DNA of 64,000 nt from JAPOXR01 sp965199765. GTDB taxonomy: Bacteria; Pseudomonadota; Alphaproteobacteria; Rhodobacterales; Rhodobacteraceae. Location of the stretch: positions 868,001 through 932,000 of the forward strand of contig CBDATC010000001.1 in the NCBI GenBank assembly GCA_965199765.1, in the 5' to 3' direction. Shown piece by piece: positions 45,608 to 54,797 of this stretch. The notes beneath the pieces were generated by a model, which saw nothing but the letters and a program-made list of their open reading frames with translations, did no database searches and had not been told where the DNA came from. A program made the translations under genes and the position numbers. Each line of letters opens with the position of its first letter. Position 1 is the first letter of the stretch.

Positions 45608-46459
45608 ATGCTAACGCACAAAATTATTGTCGTTGATTCTGCTCCGTCAAATGCAGTGCGTGCTCATGAACATCCAATTTTGGAAGCCGGAAACATTTCT
45701 TTTCCCGATGCGCGTTATGAATTGGAGTTTGGAGAACAAGACAATCAGATGTCTTATTCGCTCACTCACAAAATCATTGGTGCTCCGTTAATCACGGATC
45801 TGCTAGAAAAAGGTGATGCAAGGTATGCCTGCATAGTTTCATCACCAGTCTCCTCGTTTCGCAAGACTTATACATCTCAAAACCCAAAGCACGAAATCCA
45901 CTGGAATAATCAAGATTTTGGAGAACCCCCTCTCTTCACACCACTGATAGTTTTTTGGAATGAAGAAAAATCAATCACCCTTAAAGCGGATAGGGACGGT
46001 GTTCACAGAATATGGGACAGACAGACCGTCACACTGCATAAGGGATCACGGCTTGCCCTGGGCAGCGTTATCGAACTCAATTCATCGCTTCTGCAATTGC
46101 TCACGCTTGTCGCAGATCCATCCCTTAATTCAGGTCAATTCGTTGTAGATTTTGAGTCCGAGCCATTTCGATTTCAAGTTAAAATTCATCCAGATCTACA
46201 TAAGTTTCTGCAGCACAGAAAAGATGCGCACAGGAACAATATCATGACCCATATTGTAAGTGCGTGCTTTGCTCGATTGCAGCAAGCGAACGCCAATGAT
46301 GATGACTTAAGATCTCAGCGCGGTCTGCAAGCTCTGTCCGAACATTTGGAAAGCAAAGGGTTTGAGGATTGGACAGATGACGATTTTCGTCCGGAGAAAG
46401 TGGCTTCTGCGCTCTACCCTCTAAAGTTACCTAATTCGACTATGGAAGCTTGTGATTAG
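45608..46459 (+). CDS. Unrecognised protein of the defence-like operon (283 residues)
   Basis: It starts at ATG 45608, 1 nt after the GHKL gene. The sequence is mixed alpha/beta (MLTHKIIVVDSAPSNAVRA, later ESEPFRFQVKIHPDLHKFL), soluble, with no signal peptide, membrane span or catalytic motif I can name. It could be a partner of the GHKL ATPase or a nucleic-acid-binding subunit; position is the only hint. Confidence 0.7.
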   Translation: MLTHKIIVVDSAPSNAVRAHEHPILEAGNISFPDARYELEFGEQDNQMSYSLTHKIIGAPLITDLLEKGDARYACIVSSPVSSFRKTYTSQNPKHEIHWNNQDFGEPPLFTPLIVFWNEEKSITLKADRDGVHRIWDRQTVTLHKGSRLALGSVIELNSSLLQLLTLVADPSLNSGQFVVDFESEPFRFQVKIHPDLHKFLQHRKDAHRNNIMTHIVSACFARLQQANANDDDLRSQRGLQALSEHLESKGFEDWTDDDFRPEKVASALYPLKLPNSTMEACD

Positions 46460-46472
46460 GAAGGCAAGGACC

Positions 46473-47339
46473 ATGATATCAACAAAGGAACTTTCCGACA
46501 GTGATTTCACCGAGTTCCGTCTGAAGCTGCTTCGCAATCCGGGAAGCGATGAACAAAAAGAATTCTTGTATGCGGTCCGCAAGAGCGACGATTTTGTTGA
46601 GCTGCTCTCTGATATTCCCACAAGCGGATCAGATGATATCCCTATAATTTCGAATAAATTAACAGAGAACGAATTTAATGAACCTCCGTCCGACACTGAG
46701 CAAATGCTGTATTCGACGTGGTCAGAAATCTCTCCGGCCGCTGCATGCAGATCTGCATTTTGGGCCAACCTTACATTCGAACATGTCAAGCAGGGCAGGA
46801 TTGAGTCATTTTATCTGGCCGCAGGCGGAGGAAATCAAATCTGTGGCGCGGAACGTATTGACATTGCAATTTGGGACAAGGCGGTAAACCAGCCAAAAAA
46901 AATTGATGCTTGCGTTCGCACAGTGCTGCGTCGACTGGGTGGACTGCGGCAAATCCGCGGACAACGATCAGTCTATGTTGATTGTCCGTTTGCAAGAGCG
47001 TGGTGGCGCGAATGCCTTGTTGCGCAGGCTTCCGAGGGAAACTCAGAACTCGCGAATTTAATTCGAATGGTTGTCCGCATCAACCAAACTTATTGGGAAA
47101 AGTTTGTTGATCGAATGATATCCCGCAATTCGACCTTTGGGTCTGTCAATGTCCGGAACGCGTTCCTTAGAGCTCTGGCACAGGTTTATAAGTACGATCG
47201 CAACTCCAAGATGATGGAGACTTCGGGCCTCAAAAGGCTTTGCAGAGTTGCCGGCGCATACCAAGGCAAAAGAGAACTCAGCGTCTTGAGCAATAGTGAG
47301 TTGGATTCTGTCATGAATAGCGTCCTTGCTTCAGCATAA
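46473..47339 (+). CDS. DUF6339-like protein of the defence-like operon
   Basis: The 288-residue protein starts at ATG 46473 with ribosome site AAGGCAAGGA. The central part (SAFWANLTFEHVKQGRIESF onward) and the later Arg-rich helices (AFARAWWRECLVAQASEG-like segment, then LRALAQVYKYDRNSK) resemble the DUF6339 family, often found in defence operons. Function is unknown. Its stop overlaps the next start (TAATG). Confidence 0.6.
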   Translation: MISTKELSDSDFTEFRLKLLRNPGSDEQKEFLYAVRKSDDFVELLSDIPTSGSDDIPIISNKLTENEFNEPPSDTEQMLYSTWSEISPAAACRSAFWANLTFEHVKQGRIESFYLAAGGGNQICGAERIDIAIWDKAVNQPKKIDACVRTVLRRLGGLRQIRGQRSVYVDCPFARAWWRECLVAQASEGNSELANLIRMVVRINQTYWEKFVDRMISRNSTFGSVNVRNAFLRALAQVYKYDRNSKMMETSGLKRLCRVAGAYQGKRELSVLSNSELDSVMNSVLASA

Positions 47340-48454
47340 TGCCAGGCTTGAACAAAAGAACGTTGGGAAGAATGGTGAATTTACATACACATACATCGTT
47401 TTCTTATCCCAACGCTATTGCAGAAGCAAAGTCTTGGGAAACAGTCTCACCGCAATCCGATATCGGAACACATCCCTCTGCAACCACGCACAACCCTGAA
47501 AGCACGGGGCGGAGGACGCTAAATCAATTCGAAAATGTGGATTTAGTTAATTTGCCAGAATTGCCTACTGAGGAACTAGCCCGAAAATATCTTTTTGAAA
47601 TTCAACAAAAGCGACACGAATTAAGAGCACATCAGCCTTTGTCTCTGTCACGTACAGTATGGCCAGCAGGATTGAATAGACGTTTCCTGAGAAATCTTCC
47701 TTTATCTGTAAAAACAAGAAACTGTTTGGACGCCGCTGTTCTTTATGAGGGGAATGACGCGCTTACCGCAGGGGAAATACTTTCTTTGCCAAACTTTGGA
47801 GTGTCTTCACTTCAAGAACTTTTGTTTTCCGTTGAACGTTTTCTCAACGAATGCGTACTCGCGTACCAAACGGAAAAGCATGAGAAAAACAGAGACGATA
47901 ATGAATCACAAAATTACATGGCGTCAGTGATTTCCGAACTTCCACATAAAAATTGGGTTCAAATTAATGAAGCGATATCATCGGTTTTGGCATCTGCACG
48001 AGAGATCTACGATATCAGAACGCTAGACGAACTGCTTAGCCCTCAGCTCCTTAATTTAGCGCGTAAGATGGGTTTGGTTGATAAATTACACCAAATTCAA
48101 ATTGATGAAATAGAAGGTAGTACATTTGGAATTATTACCAAATGCATGTCAAAAGCTGACGAGTTGATCAACACCTCTACCTGTGGTGAATTATTGATCC
48201 TTAGGCATCGAATTTTACCTGCAACACCGGAGACACTGGAATCCATCGCAAGTTCAGCTAGGGTATCAAGACAAAGAATTCATCAAATAGAAGTTAATTT
48301 AAAATTAAAGATTAAAGATGCACTCAATGAAGAAGTTTCTGTCATTGCAAAGCTTTTGAGAGAAGAGTTTGGCAATATTGCAAACGAGAGTGACGTAAAC
48401 TTTAGAATTGCAAATCTATATCCGGAGAATTCGCGAAATGGAATTTACCCTTGA
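47339..48454 (+). CDS. RNA polymerase alpha-CTD-like / sigma-4-like DNA-binding protein, N-terminal part
   Basis: The 371-residue protein has two regions that recall transcription factors. Around residues 118-165 a helix-hairpin-helix segment resembles the RNA polymerase alpha C-terminal domain (LPLSVKTRNCLDAAVLYEG, then SLPNFGVSSLQELL). Around 295-330 a helix-turn-helix resembles sigma region 4 (TPETLESIASSARVSRQRIH). Large single-chain proteins with this pair of domains plus a C-terminal domain like the next gene are known in defence islands. It may regulate the operon or recognise DNA for modification. It overlaps the next gene by 17 nt in another frame. Confidence 0.65.
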   Translation: MPGLNKRTLGRMVNLHTHTSFSYPNAIAEAKSWETVSPQSDIGTHPSATTHNPESTGRRTLNQFENVDLVNLPELPTEELARKYLFEIQQKRHELRAHQPLSLSRTVWPAGLNRRFLRNLPLSVKTRNCLDAAVLYEGNDALTAGEILSLPNFGVSSLQELLFSVERFLNECVLAYQTEKHEKNRDDNESQNYMASVISELPHKNWVQINEAISSVLASAREIYDIRTLDELLSPQLLNLARKMGLVDKLHQIQIDEIEGSTFGIITKCMSKADELINTSTCGELLILRHRILPATPETLESIASSARVSRQRIHQIEVNLKLKIKDALNEEVSVIAKLLREEFGNIANESDVNFRIANLYPENSRNGIYP

Positions 48455-49448
48455 TCACGGCATGTATCTTGACCGGCAAACAAAAAGCGCGCTGAATACC
48501 TTTCGTGCCGAGCTAAAGGAATTGGTCGATGATGTCGGGCTTGTAAACGAACAGCAGTTATTTGAGAAGCTTCCTGAAAGAGAAAGGCAGGATTATTGGC
48601 CATGGTTGCTCAATCGGTGCAACATTATCAAAATTCATGGTCAACTGGCTACTAAAGATAGTGCCAAGGCTCGCGTAAAATCAGCCCTGATATCGCTTGG
48701 CCGCCCTGCAACGTGCGAGGAAATCCATAAAATTTGTGGATTTGAAATCACTAAAATACGTTCAACTCTTTCTTCAATTCCGAGCGCGATTAGGTCCGAC
48801 AAAATTCGATGGGGTCTCAGAGAATGGATTGATGACGAGTATGAAGGAATTGCAAACGAAATAGTTCAGCGCATCAAGAAGTGTCATGGTGCCGCGAATG
48901 TAGAATGTCTGCTGACGGAGCTGCCGGAAAAGTTTGGTGTTAGCATTTCCAGCGTCAGGGCCAGCATGCAGACTTCAAAGTTCGTAGTCAATGACGGCTG
49001 GATCAGCTTGGCAAGCAAGTCATCTCTTCGGCCCAGGCACCTAGACGATGTTATCGACGGCCGAAACAATGATGGCACTCCGTTCTGGATTTTTTCAGTA
49101 CGATCTTCTTTTTTTGAAGGGTACAGCGTGCCGAACGTACCTCCTGAAATCGCTGCGGCCCTTGGCTGCAAGCCGGATTCTGGAATACGGACAAAAGTAG
49201 AGAACCTACCGAATTGCCGCCCATTATCAATCCGATGGTCGCTTTCGTCTGCAAGCGGTGCGTCGCTAGGATATTTGAGTGACTCTCTAAAATGTCTCGG
49301 CCTTAAGCCGGGTGATCAGGCACGTTTAACCATAGTTGCACCATATGTTGTCCGGCTAACAAGGCACAAAAAAGTCGAATGCAAAGCACAGTCGAACGGT
49401 GCCGAGGATGTTCTTCAGCGAATGATACGACGGCGACAGGTGCTGTAA
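48438..49448 (+). CDS. C-terminal partner of the sigma/alpha-CTD-like protein (336 residues)
   Basis: It starts at ATG 48438 after a GGAG site. The N-terminal half has two winged-helix-like segments (KSALISLGRPATCEEIHKIC; IVQRIKKCHGAANVECLLTE). The C-terminal half (PPEIAAALGCKPDSGIRTKV, then SLGYLSDSLKCLGLKPGDQ) resembles the end of long sigma-factor-like defence proteins. With the previous gene it probably makes up one functional unit that has been split by gene fission or by a -1 frameshift in the overlap at 48438-48454. Confidence 0.6.
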   Translation: MEFTLDHGMYLDRQTKSALNTFRAELKELVDDVGLVNEQQLFEKLPERERQDYWPWLLNRCNIIKIHGQLATKDSAKARVKSALISLGRPATCEEIHKICGFEITKIRSTLSSIPSAIRSDKIRWGLREWIDDEYEGIANEIVQRIKKCHGAANVECLLTELPEKFGVSISSVRASMQTSKFVVNDGWISLASKSSLRPRHLDDVIDGRNNDGTPFWIFSVRSSFFEGYSVPNVPPEIAAALGCKPDSGIRTKVENLPNCRPLSIRWSLSSASGASLGYLSDSLKCLGLKPGDQARLTIVAPYVVRLTRHKKVECKAQSNGAEDVLQRMIRRRQVL

Positions 49449-49450
49449 AA

Positions 49451-51646
49451 ATGCTTCGAAGTGAAACCACACTAAAACCTGGCTTCTATAGGCTGCCAGA
49501 GGACCCGGTAGCCGAAGATATATTGATTCCTGGTTTTCGATCCGCTACTTCAGTCAGTGGCGCATTCGGTTGGTTCTCAAAAGGTTGGATTGAACGATTA
49601 GCGCCTGGTCTCGCAATTTACCTCAATCGGCTGGACACCCAGCCTGTAAACTTCATTGTTGCTCCGGTGTTTTTTCCGGAGGAGAAGACCGCCGTTGAAC
49701 GTGGCCAGCAAATTACTTCAGACCAAGCGGCTGAATTAGTTTGCGACGTGTTTGTTAATGAACGCAGTGATGCATCTGCGCTTGCAAAGCATGCTCTTGC
49801 TTGTCTTGCTTGGATGATTGCGAAAGAAAAACTGCGGCTTCGGATAGCGGTGCCAACCGGCGAGTCGAATTACCATCCAAAAATTTGGCTTTTCAACGAC
49901 AAAATCCATCAGGTTCTGGTTCGGGGTTCGGGCAACGCGACAGATAGAGGAATAGCTAAAGGCGTTGAGCATTATGATGTGGATGTCTCATGGCACCCCG
50001 AAAGTCAAGCACGGGTTAACAAGGGAATTTCCATACTAGATGCCTGGTCCCATGGCAGAAGCCAGGGCATAAAGGAAGTTATTGATTTGCCCGAAGCGCT
50101 TCACCGAAAAATTATTCAGACCGCTCCAAACTCACCACCACAGCCAAGTCATTTTGTTTCAGTCTACCGCAGTTCGCAATTGCCAGTATACGCGCACGAC
50201 CGTACGAGATCTAAACTCAGAATACCCCTCGATATCTCATGGACTGATGGTCCGTATTCGCATCAAGCCGAGGCCGTGAAGTCCTGGGAAGATGCGGACC
50301 CGCCAGAGACCGGTGTTATTGCAATGGCAACGGGCGCAGGAAAAACACTTACCGCTCTAATTTGCGCTTCTCGGTGCCAAGACCGATTAAACGAAAAACC
50401 TTTCCTTGTGGTTGTATCAGCTCCATCAATTCCTCTCATTATTCAATGGCAAAATGAGATCAAGCGATTTTTTGTAAACCCCATTGTGCCAAATCAGGAA
50501 GGTGGTCCGGAGAAATCACTGACCCGGCTGTTCCGAGGTTTGCAGGGCGGCGGGACACATATCGTGGTCGTAACAAACAACATGCTCTGCGACACCAGAT
50601 TTCAATCAACAATCTCAAATAAGCTATCCCAAAACAAATTCATCACTATGTTGATCGCTGATGAAGCCCATACTCTTGGCGCAAACTCATTCATCAATAA
50701 CAAACCACACTTCTTTGAGAAGCGTCTTGGACTTTCGGCGACCCCTGAGCGTCAGTATGATCCAGACGGCACCGAAGAAATTTTCAAATTTTTTGGTCCT
50801 ACTGTGTATGAATTTGGCCTCGATAGGGCGATTAATTTTTGTCTTGTTCCTTACAGTTACTACGTTCATGCGAGCGCCTTAGATGGAGCAGAACTGGAGG
50901 AGTTTGAACAGCTAACGCGTAAAATCGGTGCTGCCATAAGGACGGAAGACAATGACGAAGAGAGCAACCTGCAGTCACTTTTGATCAGACGACGACGCAT
51001 CATTGAAACAGCCGAATCCAAAATTAATTTGTTGCGCAAGGTACTCCTTAGGCGCGGTGTTCGCGATCTTCGGCACGTTCTTATTTACGCATCATCCAAA
51101 AACCCTACGCAATTCCAAAAAATTGCTAAAATCTTAACTGAACTCGAGGTCAAGTGGGCACCCGTCACACAAGAAACAACACGTAACCCAGAAAAACTAC
51201 AACGAATATTCGACTCATTCTCGAATGGAGGCATTCAAGTGCTGCTTGCCAAAAAAGTCTTGGACGAAGGAGTTGATATTCCAAGTATTCGTGAAGCTTT
51301 CATCGTTGCATCATCAACTGTGGAAAGAGAATGGATACAGCGCCGTGGTCGTGTCTTAAGAACACATCCAAGTAAACCGTGGGCGATTATTCACGATTTC
51401 CTAGCATTGCCCCCCTCTGATCACAATCTTCCGGATTCAATAAAAAAAACTGTCACCTCTGAACTTAAACGCGCATACACATTTGGCGCTCATGCGCAGA
51501 ATTGCACCGGTGTTCAAGGGGTGCACGCAGACTTACAAAAATTAAGCAATGCTTATTGGCCAAAAGACGGCCTTAAATCAAATATTCTGAGCACTCTCAA
51601 CAGTCAATTCATTGCTTCCGCAATCCCGAAAGGAAAGCCATGGTAA
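49451..51646 (+). CDS. Phospholipase D-like nuclease / SF2 DEAH helicase fusion
   Basis: The 731-residue protein starts at ATG 49451, 2 nt after the previous stop. The N-terminal PLD-type domain (about residues 1-230) has the H-x-K motif in YHPKIWLF (H142, K144) followed by VRGSGNATDRG. The SF2 helicase core follows: Walker A MATGAGKTLTA near residue 292, DEAH box LIADEAHTLG, motif III GLSATPERQ, motif VI WIQRRGRVLRTH. Such fusions are restriction effectors in several antiviral systems. Here it is the most likely nuclease arm that would cut unmodified DNA; that role is inference. Confidence 0.88.
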   Translation: MLRSETTLKPGFYRLPEDPVAEDILIPGFRSATSVSGAFGWFSKGWIERLAPGLAIYLNRLDTQPVNFIVAPVFFPEEKTAVERGQQITSDQAAELVCDVFVNERSDASALAKHALACLAWMIAKEKLRLRIAVPTGESNYHPKIWLFNDKIHQVLVRGSGNATDRGIAKGVEHYDVDVSWHPESQARVNKGISILDAWSHGRSQGIKEVIDLPEALHRKIIQTAPNSPPQPSHFVSVYRSSQLPVYAHDRTRSKLRIPLDISWTDGPYSHQAEAVKSWEDADPPETGVIAMATGAGKTLTALICASRCQDRLNEKPFLVVVSAPSIPLIIQWQNEIKRFFVNPIVPNQEGGPEKSLTRLFRGLQGGGTHIVVVTNNMLCDTRFQSTISNKLSQNKFITMLIADEAHTLGANSFINNKPHFFEKRLGLSATPERQYDPDGTEEIFKFFGPTVYEFGLDRAINFCLVPYSYYVHASALDGAELEEFEQLTRKIGAAIRTEDNDEESNLQSLLIRRRRIIETAESKINLLRKVLLRRGVRDLRHVLIYASSKNPTQFQKIAKILTELEVKWAPVTQETTRNPEKLQRIFDSFSNGGIQVLLAKKVLDEGVDIPSIREAFIVASSTVEREWIQRRGRVLRTHPSKPWAIIHDFLALPPSDHNLPDSIKKTVTSELKRAYTFGAHAQNCTGVQGVHADLQKLSNAYWPKDGLKSNILSTLNSQFIASAIPKGKPW

Positions 51647-51855
51647 AGAACATTGAAAGAATCGCCAAAGAGATTCAAACATTAGTCAGCGAACATTCAG
51701 AGAGCTTTTTGCTAGATGAAAAAATGATGGACGAATTGATCTGGCGCATCGTAGAACTTGAGGACATTAACCGAGTCTCATCAGTCGGGGCCATTAATAT
51801 AAGAGTCAAAGACATGATTAATAACGTGGCAAAATTAATAGATCCCAAGGAGTGA
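51640..51855 (+). CDS. Small protein of the defence-like operon (71 residues)
   Basis: ATG 51640 overlaps the helicase stop. The protein is acidic and helical (MVKNIERIAKEIQTLVSEHS onward), with no Cys and no recognised family. Small proteins in this position in dnd loci include DndE, but no convincing DndE similarity is seen. A helicase or ATPase cofactor is a guess. Confidence 0.6.
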   Translation: MVKNIERIAKEIQTLVSEHSESFLLDEKMMDELIWRIVELEDINRVSSVGAINIRVKDMINNVAKLIDPKE

Positions 51856-51862
51856 TTTGTCA

Positions 51863-54106
51863 ATGTTGCGTATCCAAAGAATTGAAATTTCCAATTTTGT
51901 CTGCTTTGACCAAATTGTAATTGAGCCTTCAAAAAATAGAAGCAAACCATTAACTGTTATCAGGGCTGAAAATGGATCAGGCAAAACTACGCTGTTGCGA
52001 GCTATACGGTGGGGTATGTATGGCGAAGATGGCCTACCTGGAACGGCGAGAAACTTTTCTTTGCACCCGGCACACTGGACGCCTGACGAGAAGGGCATTG
52101 AAACCCGTGTGAGCATCCTCTTTGAAACAGACGGGGCTGTTCGAGATGCTCCCCGAGAGAATGAAAAGCTTGATGTCTACGAACTTCGCCGCAGCATCAC
52201 AACGATTGGTGCTGATGCTGTTTCACCGGACGGCCCGGATTTTCGACGCAGAGACGAAAATACCCAATTGCATATGCGTCAACCTGATGGATCATGGGAA
52301 CCTTTGCGTGCGGGAATAAAATCGGTGATTGAGCAACTACTGCCATTTGAACTCCGTGACTTCTTTGTGATGGATGCAGATGAGGCAACTGACTTTGTTG
52401 GCGGCAGTGAAAACAAAATCATTGATCGACGTTCCGTTATAAGTAAAACTTCCTACGCCGTAGAAGCCCTTCTTGGCCTCGATGTGTTTAAAGCTGCTGC
52501 CAAACGCCTAGACAAAATTTCCGATGATTTTGGCCGTAAAGCCACAAAAATTGTCGACAATGATGAATTGTCAGCAATGCAAACGCAACTCGATAAACTT
52601 CGAAGCGAAAGAGACCAGCAGGACGAAAACCTAAAATCAGAAGAAAATAGCAGAATCGAAAATAGCGACAGTTTACAAAAGGCACAGGACCAATTCGAAT
52701 CGCTGATCGGCATTCATCACGCAACCGAACAATTTAAAGATTCCCGGGAAAAAAATAAACTTCGGTCAAAGAAAGAAAACGAACGTCGAAAAAACACTGC
52801 GGATAAGCTTTCAGCCGAAATTGGAGCTATTGATATTCTTGCATCGCTTTCCGCCAATGAAATCTGCAATGTATGTAAAGTGCTTCAACCATTGTACGAT
52901 GATGGTTCTATCCCCGTAAGCCATTTGCCGTTTGTTCAAAGCCTCTTGGAAGGTGGTTGCTGTGTTTGTGGGAATGATCTAACTGGCAACAGTGACTACC
53001 GTCGTCAGGTGCAGCTTGTAATCGAAAAATCCAGCGGCAGGCAAGAGAGTGCAAAATATTTGGCACAAGTGTTGAATGCCGCACAAATGCTTTACCGGTA
53101 TCAGTCTCCAAAAGAATGGAATAACCGTGTTGACCGTCTAAGTGCCGAGTTGGCGGAAATCGATTCTGAATTGTCTGAGCTAAATCAAGAAATCCGTGAT
53201 CTAAACAACCAGATCCAAAAAGTTGATAGCTCGGAATTTCAGAAAGTCCAAGCCGAAATTTCTATGCTCAAAGAGCAAGACAAAAGGATAAACATGTCAA
53301 TCGGCAGCATTGAAAGCAAACGACAAAATATTCAACAACGCATCAATCAGCTCGACGGTAATTTAAGGGTCCAACAAAAACATAAGCGTGAAGCGGATAG
53401 CTTGGTAACGAAACAGGCGATTGCAGATTCTATAGTTAAAATATTGAATGTGGCATATGATCGGATTCGAAGGGAACAGGTTCAAGAGTTGAGTAATGAA
53501 ATGAACTCGCTATTCTCAAAGATGGCTGCAAACGTGAAAGACGACCATACCGTCGAGCAAGATCGCTCCAAGGCTACAATTCAGATGATTGCACAGGTCG
53601 GTGTGCAACCACTTGATCGGTCGCAAGACACATTTGAAATCTTCGCAAAAAACAGTCGGGGCAGATCAATGCCTCCAACTGAAATTAATGGAGCATCTAG
53701 ACGCATTCTGGCGCTGTCATTTGTTTTGGGTTTAAGCAGGGTCAGCAAAACTGAAGCACCGTTAATCGCAGACTCGCTTCTCAATTTTATGTCGGGTTCG
53801 GTGCGCACCAATACATTGCGCGTAACCTCCGAGATTACAAGTCAACCTATTTTTCTATTGACGGGTTCGGACCTTGAATCCGAAATTGACGCAGATTTAG
53901 TTGAAAATTATGCCGGTGCGACTTACACGTTGACCGGACAATGGCAGCATGTATCCCAAGGTGGTGACGTGGTGAATTTGACTAGCTCAAAGCCGATATC
54001 TCTTGTGTGCAGTTGCGGTCCAAGAGAATTCTGTCACACTTGTGAACGGATAGGGCAAGCAGAAAAAACCCGATGGACAAATAAGTCAAAGAAAGGCATT
54101 CAGTGA
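51863..54106 (+). CDS. DndD-like SMC/Rad50-type ATPase
   Basis: The 747-residue ATPase starts at ATG 51863, 10 nt after AAGGAG (TTG 51857 is an alternative). The N-terminal head has Walker A ENGSGKTT at about 36-43 and resembles DndD (LLRAIRWGMYGEDGLPG). Coiled-coil arms flank a zinc-hook-like insert with CNVCK and GCCVCGNDL (about 338-377). The C-terminal head has INGASRRILALSFVLGLSR and Walker B APLIADSLLNF. A last Cys-rich stretch, SLVCSCGPREFCHTCERIG, is unusual. DndD/SspC-type ATPases act on DNA during phosphorothioation. Its stop overlaps the next start (GTGA). Confidence 0.85.
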   Translation: MLRIQRIEISNFVCFDQIVIEPSKNRSKPLTVIRAENGSGKTTLLRAIRWGMYGEDGLPGTARNFSLHPAHWTPDEKGIETRVSILFETDGAVRDAPRENEKLDVYELRRSITTIGADAVSPDGPDFRRRDENTQLHMRQPDGSWEPLRAGIKSVIEQLLPFELRDFFVMDADEATDFVGGSENKIIDRRSVISKTSYAVEALLGLDVFKAAAKRLDKISDDFGRKATKIVDNDELSAMQTQLDKLRSERDQQDENLKSEENSRIENSDSLQKAQDQFESLIGIHHATEQFKDSREKNKLRSKKENERRKNTADKLSAEIGAIDILASLSANEICNVCKVLQPLYDDGSIPVSHLPFVQSLLEGGCCVCGNDLTGNSDYRRQVQLVIEKSSGRQESAKYLAQVLNAAQMLYRYQSPKEWNNRVDRLSAELAEIDSELSELNQEIRDLNNQIQKVDSSEFQKVQAEISMLKEQDKRINMSIGSIESKRQNIQQRINQLDGNLRVQQKHKREADSLVTKQAIADSIVKILNVAYDRIRREQVQELSNEMNSLFSKMAANVKDDHTVEQDRSKATIQMIAQVGVQPLDRSQDTFEIFAKNSRGRSMPPTEINGASRRILALSFVLGLSRVSKTEAPLIADSLLNFMSGSVRTNTLRVTSEITSQPIFLLTGSDLESEIDADLVENYAGATYTLTGQWQHVSQGGDVVNLTSSKPISLVCSCGPREFCHTCERIGQAEKTRWTNKSKKGIQ

Positions 54107-54609
54107 ACAATTTTTCAGAAATGCTTAAGTCCGAGCATATTGGACTTGTCTTGCCGATCGGTGATGATGATAAATTAAGTCAATACGTCGCCATGCATTC
54201 TCGCGACAAACAAAGTGTTGAAAATCGTCCGTTCCGCCGTAAGGTGGATTTTTGGGCGTTCAGCATTGCAATAGCAACTGCACTCAGTCTTGAACCCCTT
54301 AAAGGAACTGTCTCTAGTTGGGGCAAGACCTTCATATACAGTAGTCAAGGTATTTTAAACGACGAACTATCGTCGCTGCTAGCAGTCCTCACGATTGCAA
54401 AATTTGGTCATGAGGACCCGGACGTTCATACCCCTCGGAAAATTATTGATCATGCAAATCGACTGGCCGGTGCAGGGTGTCCACACGTTTTGAATGGGAT
54501 CGAGACGCAAAATTTCAGCACAAGCGTCCTTGATCGGGTATTAGAGTATGCCAAAACAAGACAAGCCCGCCTGCAGCCAGCAATTTCCTTATTGACGCCC
54601 GCCAATTAA
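54103..54609 (+). CDS. Terminal unknown protein of the defence-like operon (168 residues)
   Basis: It starts at GTG 54103, overlapping the DndD-like stop. It is a soluble, mostly helical protein (VDFWAFSIAIATALSLEPL; NDELSSLLAVLTIAKFGHED). No family was recognised. It sits where DndE lies after DndD in dnd operons and could be a functional counterpart, but the sequences do not visibly match. It ends the co-directional operon; a 595-bp gap follows. Confidence 0.65.
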   Translation: MNNFSEMLKSEHIGLVLPIGDDDKLSQYVAMHSRDKQSVENRPFRRKVDFWAFSIAIATALSLEPLKGTVSSWGKTFIYSSQGILNDELSSLLAVLTIAKFGHEDPDVHTPRKIIDHANRLAGAGCPHVLNGIETQNFSTSVLDRVLEYAKTRQARLQPAISLLTPAN

Positions 54610-54702
54610 TGTCGAGGAAATCAGGGAAGTATTGTGAGAGCTTAAAACAAAATTTTCCTAACCATAAGTTGTCGACGGTTCGATAATCCAGATTCGGATC
54701 AA

Positions 54703-54797
54703 GACACGGTATCAGGCGTGATCGGTTTCACCGCCTGCGACATACGAATCTGAGAGCACCCAGTTCTTCTGATCTTGATACGGTGGCGTGTCAGGGA
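54703..54797 (+). promoter_or_regulatory. Thiamine-pyrophosphate riboswitch-like element (possibly degraded, orphan)
   Basis: The conserved TPP-aptamer blocks appear in order: CTGAGA (54750-54755), ACCC (54758-54761), then after 7 nt, the same spacing as E. coli thiM, CTGATCT (54769-54775), GATA, GCGTG and AGGGA (54793-54797). A P3-like hairpin CAGGCGTGA/TCAcCGCCTG (54713-54737) precedes them, and GACACG/CGTGTC can close the element. The GGGG partner of ACCC (P2) is not seen. No thiamine gene follows; the next gene, 400 bp on, encodes a TPP-dependent enzyme. Confidence 0.4.
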
